A stretch of DNA of 5,607 nucleotides, taken from positions 1 to 5,607 of the forward strand of contig URVL01000153.1 in NCBI GenBank assembly GCA_900551265.1, given 5' to 3'. This DNA is from an uncultured Eubacteriales bacterium. GTDB lineage: Bacteria; Bacillota; Clostridia; Oscillospirales; QAMX01. The notes under the pieces are model-generated. The model did no database searches. It saw nothing but the letters and a program-made list of their open reading frames with translations, and was not told the DNA's origin. This document shows positions 1 through 5,607 of the stretch, in pieces. The translations under genes were made by a program, and so were the position numbers. The number at the start of each line of letters is the position of its first letter. Position 1 is the first letter of the stretch.

Positions 1-2
1 AT

Positions 3-1028
3 GCGCCGTTGGCGCTCGGCGGTTTGACAAACGGTGTTTCGGTTTTGGAAATGACGGCGGCTTACTGCACGTTCCCAAATCAGGGTATTTATGTGGAACC
101 GACCACTTACTCAAGAGTTGTGGATTCAAACGGGCAGACTGTTTTGTCCAATGATCCGGAGTATACGGTTGCCATGAAAGAGAAAACTGCCTACTATATG
201 AACAATCTCTTGAAAAATGCAGTCGACAATGGAACGGGACGTATTGCGCAGATTCCCAATATGGCGGTTGCTGGCAAAACAGGTACGACGACCAATGACT
301 ACGACCGGTGGTTTATCGGTTATACGCCGTATTATTGTGCTGCAGTTTGGGTAGGATATGATAACCAAGCCGAAATAAAACTCTCTACGTCCGTTAACCC
401 CGCAGCGAACGCATGGAAACTTGTGATGGATCAGTTGCATGAGGGGCTTGAATCAAGGAGTTTTTTCAGTATGGAAACCGTTCAGGTACAGTATTGTCTT
501 GACAGCGGCCTGCTTGTAACGGATGCGTGCCGCAACGATGTGCGAGGCTCACGTGTAACTACGGGCACCTTCCTGCCTGAGGATGCTCCGACAAGACGCT
601 GCGACGTTCATGTCTCAGTCGAAATCTGTGATGAATCGGGGCAGCGCGCATCCGCCAATTGCCAGAATACGCATGAAATATCATTGATCAATGTAGAGCG
701 CACCGGAAACGTCAACATGAGTGACGATGCCTATCTTTATAAGGATGCCGTATATGCCGATTTATTTGGTAACAGCACAGAATCCGCATATAACACGTAT
801 TGCACGTATCATTCTGGTTCCAGTCCCTACGATCCAAATTACCAGGAAGAATATCCGGAAGACCCGGAGGACGATGGCTCTGGCATTGATAACGGTGATG
901 CGGATAGTGGCGATACCGGCGGCGGAAACGATGGCGGTTCTCCAAGTGAGCCGGGGGATGATGACCCGCCTTGGTGGGTTAACAATGATACACCGGCGGA
1001 GGACGACGGCGGATTCCCCACAGAGTGA
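3..1028 (+). CDS. Class A penicillin-binding protein, transpeptidase C-terminal part (5'-partial)
   Basis: This is the C-terminal part of a PBP1A-type peptidoglycan glycosyltransferase/transpeptidase, an extracytoplasmic enzyme that polymerises and cross-links the wall. The reading frame is open from the left edge (first full codon at 3), so the TTG at 9 is an internal Leu and the true start lies outside. The opening residues, LALGGLTNGVSVLEMTAAY, match the segment between the SxN and KTG motifs of class A PBPs. The third catalytic motif is visible as KTGTT at nt 276-290, followed by DRWFIGYTP and AAVWVGYDN. The SxxK and SxN motifs and the glycosyltransferase domain would lie upstream. After the transpeptidase fold come a region with six cysteines (codons at 495, 528, 600, 627, 660 and 801) and, from about nt 822, a Asp/Gly/Pro/Glu-rich low-complexity tail with a WW pair near the end. 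It lies 25 bases before the CapA gene and is probably in the same operon. The family call is firm; the exact PBP subclass is less so. Confidence 0.93.
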   Translation, partial: APLALGGLTNGVSVLEMTAAYCTFPNQGIYVEPTTYSRVVDSNGQTVLSNDPEYTVAMKEKTAYYMNNLLKNAVDNGTGRIAQIPNMAVAGKTGTTTNDYDRWFIGYTPYYCAAVWVGYDNQAEIKLSTSVNPAANAWKLVMDQLHEGLESRSFFSMETVQVQYCLDSGLLVTDACRNDVRGSRVTTGTFLPEDAPTRRCDVHVSVEICDESGQRASANCQNTHEISLINVERTGNVNMSDDAYLYKDAVYADLFGNSTESAYNTYCTYHSGSSPYDPNYQEEYPEDPEDDGSGIDNGDADSGDTGGGNDGGSPSEPGDDDPPWWVNNDTPAEDDGGFPTE

Positions 1029-1053
1029 CATTTCGGCGCATTGAGGAGGCATT

Positions 1054-2319
1054 ATGGCTCATTTTCGAATTGTGATAATGCTTATGTTGCTGGTATTTGT
1101 TCTAATGCTTGGCAGTTGTGCCGGCAATATACCGTCGAAAACGATTATGGGTGTCCCCATTCGTACAGGCTCTGAGCAGGATAATATTGATGCTGTAGAT
1201 CCTGCACTTCTTGAAAAGCTTCAGCATGGTGAGATCAGTATTGATGAGGGCTTGTTACCGAAAATTCGTATTAACTTATGCGCGATTGGTGACATCATGG
1301 CGCATAATGGTACCTATGAGGCCGCGCAGACAGGAGATACGTATCAGTTCGATTATATGTTTGCAGACATTGCGCCGTATGTTGCAGACGCCGACTACAT
1401 CGTTGGGAATTTGGAAACTGTATTTGCCGGGCGTGATCGAACCTATTCCTCCTACCCTGCCTTTAACACGCCTGAACAAATGGGAGAATCCTTAGCACGC
1501 GTCCTTGGCCTTGATCTGCTCTCGACCGCCAATAATCACAGCATGGATCGCGGCATTTCCGGACTTGAAACAACACTTGATTTTCTTGATTCTTATGGTA
1601 TTGCCCATACCGGTACGTACCGCAGTGAGGAAGAAAGCGAAGAAATCTTTATTGCGGAGATCAATGGTGCGCGCATTGCGTTTTTGTCCTATACGTATGG
1701 GCTAAATGGTGCTAACCCAAACGATTATAGTGTCAATATTATCTCAAAAGATGCCTTGCAGCAGGATGCTATGCAGGCGCGAGAAGAGGGCGCCGACTAT
1801 ATTGTGGCACTGCTTCACTGGGGAAACGAGTATCAACGCACTGCATCGGAAAATCAACGTAGCTTGGCGCAATGGCTTTTTGAAAATACAGAGATCGATT
1901 TGATTATCGGAAATCACCCTCATGTAACGCAACCGATAGAGGAATTTCGTGTGACTTTTGACGGCCGCGAGAAAGTCGGTTACGTTCTTTACGCGCTCGG
2001 AAATTTTACGAGTGAGCAGTTGTTTGAATATAGCAATACCGGCATTATGGCAAATATTCACCTGGTTATTGACCGTGAAGATTATCGGAAGAATTATGTT
2101 GAAGAGATTACCTATACGCCAGTGTTTGTAGATCCAAATCCAAAGGCAACCGGAAAACGATACCGTGTAATTTCAGTCAGCCAGGCTGTGGCAGATTATG
2201 AGGCAGGAACCGATGATCTGATTTCTGCGAAGGAATATCAGCAGCTTGTGAAATATATAAAAGAATATGATGAAATGCTCACAACGCTGGATATCGTGAG
2301 TGAATATCGGCTTTCTTAA
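1054..2319 (+). CDS. CapA family (PGA_cap) metallophosphatase-like lipoprotein
   Basis: A 421-residue surface lipoprotein of the CapA / poly-gamma-glutamate capsule family, which has a calcineurin-like metallophosphatase fold. A short hydrophobic N-terminus (residues 5-19) ends in the lipobox LGSC, so Cys22 is the predicted lipidated residue and the protein should be anchored on the outer face of the membrane. Family motifs appear in order: GDIM (Asp80), GNLE (118-121), NNHSMD (160-165), LHWGNE (254-259), GNHPH (286-290) and ALGNF (314-318). Together they supply the usual Asp/Asn/His metal-binding set. The ATG at 1054 is preceded by a strong GAGGAGG at 1043-1049. CapA proteins are best known from poly-gamma-glutamate capsule loci, but no capB, capC or capE genes are present here. 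Many clostridial members are stand-alone and their substrate is unknown, so a role in capsule synthesis should not be assumed. Its place after a PBP suggests an envelope function. Confidence 0.93.
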   Translation: MAHFRIVIMLMLLVFVLMLGSCAGNIPSKTIMGVPIRTGSEQDNIDAVDPALLEKLQHGEISIDEGLLPKIRINLCAIGDIMAHNGTYEAAQTGDTYQFDYMFADIAPYVADADYIVGNLETVFAGRDRTYSSYPAFNTPEQMGESLARVLGLDLLSTANNHSMDRGISGLETTLDFLDSYGIAHTGTYRSEEESEEIFIAEINGARIAFLSYTYGLNGANPNDYSVNIISKDALQQDAMQAREEGADYIVALLHWGNEYQRTASENQRSLAQWLFENTEIDLIIGNHPHVTQPIEEFRVTFDGREKVGYVLYALGNFTSEQLFEYSNTGIMANIHLVIDREDYRKNYVEEITYTPVFVDPNPKATGKRYRVISVSQAVADYEAGTDDLISAKEYQQLVKYIKEYDEMLTTLDIVSEYRLS

Positions 2320-2336
2320 AAGCAAGGGGGTTTTTC

Positions 2337-3572
2337 ATGAAGACTTTCAAACAAATACTGTTGCTTCTGTTTTCGGCGGTACTACTCATAACACCGTTTA
2401 CCTCAGCAACAGATGAAAATACCCGCATATTTTTAGATGGGGAAGAAGTATCTTTGTCCGGTGTTTCGGCTTACTTAGATACCGATATCGGTATGATTAT
2501 GGCACCGGTTAGCCTTTTTTCCAGCGAGCTTGGCGTTTCAGTTGATTATAACGAAGAATCAGGCACTGTGATTTTGTCACGAGAGAATACGACAGTTACA
2601 TTCACTGTAGACGATACCGAGGCGCAGCTCAACAGCCGAAATGTGACGCTTGATGCACCTCCGGTCCTGAAAGATGGTGAAGTGTATGTTCCGCTACGTT
2701 TTGCAGCGGAGAATTTCGGGTATGAACTCACCTGGAATTCTGAAGAGCAATCTGTGGACATAACAACCGCATACGACTATGAGCTTGGCATCACACGGGA
2801 AAAACTGATAGAGGTCTATGGAGAGCCCTCCGAAACAATGACTTCTGAGAAGGGCTACGAGTGGCAAGTATATAATACGGATTATACAGATTATTTGTTG
2901 GTTGGTCTTGACGGGGACCGAGTTGTTGCGTATTATGTAAATAGTGAGACGTGGGAGCTCCCTATCGGTCTGCAATATGGAACGAAGTTGTCGACTTGCA
3001 ACACAATTATGAGTGAGTTGGGCTATCAGTCTGCAGTTGGTTCCGGATATACAACATATACTTCCGATGAAACAACGCTGACCGTCTATTACCAGGAATC
3101 TGGTGACAATCTCATTTATGCGGCGCTTTTTGAATATGCACAATATGCGTCAAACTGTACGGTGACGCCGTCTGTACTTACGATGATGGAGCAAACGCTT
3201 GCAGATTTAACCAATATTATGCGTGTGCGTGTCGGCCTTGAACCGTTATCCATGGATCAAAACGTTAGTACCGTGGCAAAGTCTCACGCGAATGACATGG
3301 CGGAAAATAACTTTTTCTCTCATCTTGGAACAGACGGTTCGGATAAGACCGAACGTATGGTAGCGGCGGGCTATGACGAGTGTTATATCAGCGAAGCCAT
3401 TTCGAAGGCCTATCCGAATAGTTTTGCAACGTTTGCCTCTTTCTACTCTAATACAACTTACTGCGAAGTCATGTCTGCGAATTTTGATGCGGTTGGGATA
3501 GGATATTCCTATAATCCCGATTCGGATGGGGTGCTTTACTGTGTACAGCTGTTTTATGCAGAAATAGATTGA
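2337..3572 (+). CDS. Secreted protein: Cu amine oxidase N-like domain, CAP-associated domain, divergent CAP domain
   Basis: A 411-residue exported protein. Residues 1-24 form a Sec signal peptide (a Lys, a hydrophobic core, then a likely cut after TSA). Residues about 30-145 match the copper amine oxidase N-terminal-like (stalk) domain common in Firmicutes surface proteins, with FLDGEEV near its start and the VYVPLRFAAENFGYELTWN signature at 117-134. Residues about 147-270 resemble the CAP-associated N domain (ITREKLIEVYGEP, then YEWQVY). Residues about 283-408 are a CAP/SCP/PR-1-like domain: NIMRVRVGLEPL, SHANDM (His317), NNFFSHLGTDG (His329), AGY and VGIGY. The usual GEN(I/L)A motif reads SEAIS (351-356), keeping the Glu, and the usual HR.NIL His position reads YCEVM, so the second cavity His is lost. 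The ATG at 2337 follows AAGGGGG (2324-2330), 17 bases after the capA-like stop. The bacterial CAP role is uncertain; adhesion, wall binding or lipid binding are all possible. Confidence 0.92.
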   Translation: MKTFKQILLLLFSAVLLITPFTSATDENTRIFLDGEEVSLSGVSAYLDTDIGMIMAPVSLFSSELGVSVDYNEESGTVILSRENTTVTFTVDDTEAQLNSRNVTLDAPPVLKDGEVYVPLRFAAENFGYELTWNSEEQSVDITTAYDYELGITREKLIEVYGEPSETMTSEKGYEWQVYNTDYTDYLLVGLDGDRVVAYYVNSETWELPIGLQYGTKLSTCNTIMSELGYQSAVGSGYTTYTSDETTLTVYYQESGDNLIYAALFEYAQYASNCTVTPSVLTMMEQTLADLTNIMRVRVGLEPLSMDQNVSTVAKSHANDMAENNFFSHLGTDGSDKTERMVAAGYDECYISEAISKAYPNSFATFASFYSNTTYCEVMSANFDAVGIGYSYNPDSDGVLYCVQLFYAEID

Positions 3573-3584
3573 AAACTTTAACAT

Positions 3585-3590
3585 AAGAGG
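3585..3590 (+). promoter_or_regulatory. Ribosome binding site fixing the start of the TIM-barrel gene
   Basis: AAGAGG lies 8 bases before the ATG at 3599, a normal spacing. A GTG at 3590 is in the same frame but overlaps the Shine-Dalgarno itself and would add only M-R-R, residues not expected before the family's MxLSFSTLGC start. The site therefore selects the ATG at 3599. Confidence 0.75.
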
Positions 3591-3598
3591 TGCGTCGT

Positions 3599-4405
3599 AT
3601 GAATCTTAGTTTTTCTACTTTGGGGTGTCCAAACTGGACCTGGCGTGAGATCATTGCCGCGGCGGTCGATTTGCGTTATAACGGAATAGAGCTTCGCGGC
3701 ATTGGCGAAGACATTTTTCTACCAAAGATTGATCTTTTTTCTCCAGAACATATTCGTGACACACGTGCGGAACTGGCGGCCAAAAATCTTGTAATTCCCT
3801 GCGTGACCTCAGATGTATGCCTGCATTTGGATGACAAGGATTATACAGCATCCGGACGTCTCTACATAGCTTTGGCAGCTAATATCGGAGCAAAGTATGT
3901 GCGACTGTTAGGCGATACGGGGCCTGCTCCCCTACCCTATGTGGACGATGCCCTTGTGGCGTCTCGCTTGAAGGAGCTTGCTCCCATAGCGGAGGCCAGC
4001 GGCGTTACCCTTCTTGTGGAGACAAACGGCGTTTTTGCGCAGACGGAGCGCTTGCGTAAGTTAATACTAGATGTAGATAGCCCCGCCGTGCAGGTTTTGT
4101 GGGATCTGCACCACCCTGTTCGTTACTTTGATGAACCTGTTTCTCTCACATATCAGAACATTGGAGAGTTTGTACGCCACGTACACATTAAGGACAGCAT
4201 CCGGGAAAACGGCGTATTACATTACAAAATGGTAGGTTATGGAGACCTTCCAATTAGCGACTGTTTCCGGATGTTGAAAAACAACGGATATGACGGCTTT
4301 ATTTCGCTTGAGTGGACGAAGCGATGGAATATGGAACTGGAAGACGCGGGCATTGTTTTTTCACACTTTGCCTATGCTGTCCGTCGTCTATGGGAAAAAG
4401 CATGA
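3599..4405 (+). CDS. Sugar phosphate isomerase/epimerase family protein (xylose isomerase-like TIM barrel)
   Basis: A 268-residue cytosolic protein of the AP endonuclease 2 / xylose isomerase-like TIM-barrel superfamily, whose members isomerise or epimerise sugars or sugar acids using a divalent metal. Strand-end motifs appear in barrel order: LSFSTLGCP (3-11), YNGIELRGIG (27-36), LLVETNG (138-144, Glu141), VLWDLHHP (166-173, Asp169), VRHVHIKDS (192-200, His196), YGDLPI (214-219) and ISLEWTKRW (235-243, Glu238). Glu141, Asp169, His196 and Glu238 are the likely metal ligands, so the enzyme looks intact. The C-terminal phrase GIVFSHFAYAVR is also typical of this subgroup. No signal peptide is seen. 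Its stop codon overlaps the ATG of the next gene (ATGA at 4402), so the two are probably translationally coupled. The substrate cannot be read from sequence and no sugar transporter or kinase is nearby. The superfamily call is firm; isomerase versus epimerase is not resolved. Confidence 0.92.
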   Translation: MNLSFSTLGCPNWTWREIIAAAVDLRYNGIELRGIGEDIFLPKIDLFSPEHIRDTRAELAAKNLVIPCVTSDVCLHLDDKDYTASGRLYIALAANIGAKYVRLLGDTGPAPLPYVDDALVASRLKELAPIAEASGVTLLVETNGVFAQTERLRKLILDVDSPAVQVLWDLHHPVRYFDEPVSLTYQNIGEFVRHVHIKDSIRENGVLHYKMVGYGDLPISDCFRMLKNNGYDGFISLEWTKRWNMELEDAGIVFSHFAYAVRRLWEKA

Positions 4406-4776
4406 CAAAAAAAAAGAACACTTGGAAATACGGCGACTGTCTGATAGTCGCCGTTATTTTGCTGTGTGCGATATTTTTGTCATTTGGTTTTTCCGGAAAC
4501 AGTACGCCGCAGGGGCTTACTGTCAGCGTAGATGGAGAAGTCATTGGATCTTATACGCTACCCCTGTCTTCAGAATATGCGCTTGAAAGTCTCACGTACC
4601 CTTGCGCACTTGTTATTGATGGATATGCGGTTTCATTGAAGGACACAACCTGTCCGGGCCATGACTGTGAGCTGGGAGGAACAATTGAACAGGCGGGCGA
4701 GTCCATCGTCTGTCTTCCCAACCGGCTTTTGCTGACGCTATCTGGCGATGCAGAGATTGATGCGGTGACACAATGA
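4402..4776 (+). CDS. NusG domain II-containing membrane-anchored protein (EetA-like)
   Basis: A 124-residue protein with a basic N-terminus (MTKKK), one membrane segment at about 12-29, and an external NusG_II-type beta domain. Despite the name it is not the transcription factor NusG; the family is defined by the fold. Visible features are VSVDGEVIGSYTL (41-53), then C84-P-G-H-D-C89 and SIVCLPNRLLL (101-111, Cys104), the CPxxxC...CLPN pattern typical of this family. I chose the ATG at 4402, which overlaps the previous stop as ATGA; only a weak purine-rich stretch (GGGAAAAAG, 4392-4400) precedes it, so coupling is likely. An in-frame ATG at 4390 is possible and would add four residues. The next gene, a Gx transporter, starts by another ATGA overlap. 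In flavin-based extracellular electron transfer loci such as that of Listeria, I recall EetA and EetB as this same pair; that link is from memory and the role here is inferred. Confidence 0.85.
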   Translation: MTKKKNTWKYGDCLIVAVILLCAIFLSFGFSGNSTPQGLTVSVDGEVIGSYTLPLSSEYALESLTYPCALVIDGYAVSLKDTTCPGHDCELGGTIEQAGESIVCLPNRLLLTLSGDAEIDAVTQ

Positions 4777-5279
4777 AGTCGAAAAAACTGGCGCTTTGTG
4801 CGCTTTTGACGGCGCTGGGACTAACGCTTTCCTATGCGGAGAATTTTTTACCGCTGACGCTTTTTGTCCCAATTCCCGGATTAAAGCTGGGTCTGTCCAA
4901 CACCGTTACGCTGGCGGCGCTCTATTTACTGGGGGGCTCCTATGCGGCAACCATTTCTTTTGCGCGTTGTTTTCTCGGCGCCTTTTATGCAAGCGGGCTG
5001 ACGTCTCTTTGGTTTTCTTTGTGCGGCGCGGTGATGTCTTTGATCATTATGTGGATGTTAAAGACATACGCTTCACGTATAACTTCGCTGTGGGGCGTTT
5101 CTATAGCCGGGTCTGCCGCTCACAACTTTGGGCAGATCTGTGCGGCAGCGGCTGTTATGCGCACATGGACTATTTTTGCCTATTTGCCTGTCTTGCTGAT
5201 CGCTTCTATTGGAACAGGCTTTATAATTGCGGCGGTCAGTCAGCCCATTTTAATTCTGATACGAAGATGGAAGCAATAA
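4773..5279 (+). CDS. Gx transporter family protein (Hpre_diP_synt_I, EetB-like)
   Basis: A 168-residue integral membrane protein with about five hydrophobic segments (roughly 5-22, 44-58, 78-96, 106-128 and 133-160). The family signature is clear: VPIPGLKLGLSNTVTLAAL (32-50), ISFARCFLGAFYASG (61-75) and SAAHNFGQ (114-121). The Pfam name, heptaprenyl diphosphate synthase component I, is historical; the fold resembles the substrate-binding S components of ECF transporters, and current annotation calls it a Gx transporter. The ATG at 4773 overlaps the stop of the NusG_II gene, so the two are very likely coupled; a weak GGTGA precedes it. The partner often expected downstream, a polyprenyl diphosphate synthase (component II), is absent: the transcript ends in a terminator whose stem begins one base before the stop codon. 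No energising ECF module is visible either. The substrate is unknown. Confidence 0.9.
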   Translation: MKSKKLALCALLTALGLTLSYAENFLPLTLFVPIPGLKLGLSNTVTLAALYLLGGSYAATISFARCFLGAFYASGLTSLWFSLCGAVMSLIIMWMLKTYASRITSLWGVSIAGSAAHNFGQICAAAAVMRTWTIFAYLPVLLIASIGTGFIIAAVSQPILILIRRWKQ

Positions 5280-5325
5280 ACAACCCTCTGCCTTATGGCA
5301 GAGGGTTGTTTATCACTTTTATTTA
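5276..5325. terminator. Bidirectional rho-independent terminator between convergent genes
   Basis: A perfect 17-bp inverted repeat, arms 5276-5292 and 5297-5313, with a 4-base TTAT loop and a G/C-rich core (CCCTCTGCC). On the + strand it is followed by a T-rich stretch (TTGTTTATCACTTTTATTTA). Read on the - strand the same stem is followed by TTTATTGCTTCC, a weaker but usable U-tract. The TAA stop of the Gx transporter gene (5277-5279) lies inside the left arm, and the - strand gene's stop (5319-5321) is five bases from the right arm. The position is ideal for ending both transcripts. Confidence 0.93.
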
Positions 5326-5607
5326 TAAAGTGTAAAGCTATTAAAATCAGCTGCACCTTCGCCTTCATATGTAAAATACAGAGGCTTTTTTCCGGGCGCA
5401 ATATTCAGCGGAGCGGAAAAGCTTCTCCAACCGCTGCTCGGTTCTACGGGAATGCGGGCGACAACTTTGCCTCCGCAGGCAATACGCTCGTCCCGTACAA
5501 CAAATGTGCCGGTAGCGGCTCCTCTGATTTCAACAGATATGATGGTTGCAGACTGAAAATCGAAATAGCGATAGCCTGCCGTTGCGCCGTCACGCATATT
5601 TTGAATA
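5319..5607 (-). CDS. C-terminal beta-sandwich (CBM6-like) module of a probable family 43 glycoside hydrolase (partial)
   Basis: The last 95 codons of a - strand gene whose frame stays open to the right edge; the residues before the Met at 5597 read I-Q-N, giving IQNMRDGATAGYRYFDF, so that Met is internal. The GYRYFDF phrase, ISVEIRGAATGTFVV, a W in SGWRSFSAPL, LYFTYEG and NSFTLYK at the end together match the carbohydrate-binding module found at the C-terminus of many GH43 beta-xylosidase/arabinofuranosidase-type enzymes in Clostridia and Bacteroidetes. The catalytic five-bladed propeller would lie outside the window, so the enzyme activity itself cannot be seen. The gene is convergent with the envelope operon and shares its terminator, so it is a separate transcription unit. 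Another CBM-bearing hydrolase is possible. Confidence 0.72.
   Translation of the reverse strand, partial: IQNMRDGATAGYRYFDFQSATIISVEIRGAATGTFVVRDERIACGGKVVARIPVEPSSGWRSFSAPLNIAPGKKPLYFTYEGEGAADFNSFTLYK

Noticed and set aside
20..60. TTGACA-like hexamer at 24-29 as a promoter -35 box
   Set aside because: It lies inside conserved PBP coding sequence, with no convincing -10 box at the right distance and no gene start just downstream.
850..1010. Possible DNA tandem repeat in the GGCGGA/GATGGC-rich stretch
   Set aside because: The similarity comes from repeated Gly and Asp codons; no exact repeat unit with regular spacing could be found.
721..1044. Open frame inside the acidic tail of the PBP gene, and matching - strand frames
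   Set aside because: The Arg/Ile/Met-rich product arises from reading the biased Asp/Gly codons out of frame; no ribosome binding site or family match supports it.
1029..1053. A separate promoter for the CapA gene in the 25-base gap
   Set aside because: The gap is mostly occupied by the ribosome binding site and is too short to hold -35 and -10 elements.
2694..3143. 149-codon - strand frame within the CAP protein gene
   Set aside because: It is antisense to a well-supported multi-domain gene, with no recognisable protein features.
4312..4401. Upstream in-frame extension of the NusG_II gene to an ATG at 4312
   Set aside because: It would overlap the TIM-barrel gene by about 90 bases, has no ribosome binding site, and its residues (Cys- and Arg-rich) do not fit the family; the ATGA overlap at 4402 gives the expected Lys-rich N-terminus before the membrane segment.
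4796..5335. Long + strand open frame overlapping the Gx transporter gene
   Set aside because: It runs in another frame of a gene with clear family motifs, crosses the terminator hairpin, and shows no recognisable domain; it is a shadow.

Overview
The window looks like a piece of a Clostridia-type Firmicutes chromosome, possibly Oscillospirales-like. That reading rests on moderate G+C, strong AGGAGG-type ribosome binding sites, and gene families typical of Gram-positive anaerobes: a class A PBP with a long acidic tail, a CapA lipoprotein, a stalk-plus-CAP secreted protein, and a NusG domain II/Gx transporter pair. The lineage is an inference from protein style, not from a marker gene.

Positions 1-5279 are a tightly packed run of six genes, all on the + strand. 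In order they are: (1) the C-terminal part of a penicillin-binding protein, cut by the left edge; (2) a CapA-family metallophosphatase-like lipoprotein; (3) a secreted protein with a copper amine oxidase N-terminal-like domain, a CAP-associated domain and a CAP/SCP domain; (4) a sugar phosphate isomerase/epimerase-like TIM barrel; (5) a membrane-anchored NusG domain II protein; (6) a Gx transporter family membrane protein. Gaps are 25, 17 and 26 bases, then two ATGA stop/start overlaps. There is no room for a conventional internal promoter outside coding sequence, so one operon is likely, with its promoter upstream of the window.

The run ends in a perfect 17-bp hairpin whose left arm contains the stop codon of gene 6. 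On its other side, and pointing towards it, is the C-terminal end of a - strand gene cut by the right edge. That end resembles the beta-sandwich carbohydrate-binding module at the C-terminus of family 43 glycoside hydrolases. The hairpin probably terminates both convergent transcripts.

Functionally, the first three genes act at or outside the membrane (peptidoglycan cross-linking, a surface metallophosphatase-like enzyme, a secreted adhesion- or wall-type protein). The TIM barrel is cytosolic. The last two form a conserved pair that resembles the EetA/EetB components of flavin-based extracellular electron transfer loci, although the flavin transferase, quinone and dehydrogenase partners are not in this window. 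No tRNA, rRNA, CRISPR array, insertion sequence or riboswitch was seen. No intergenic stretch exceeds about 40 bases.
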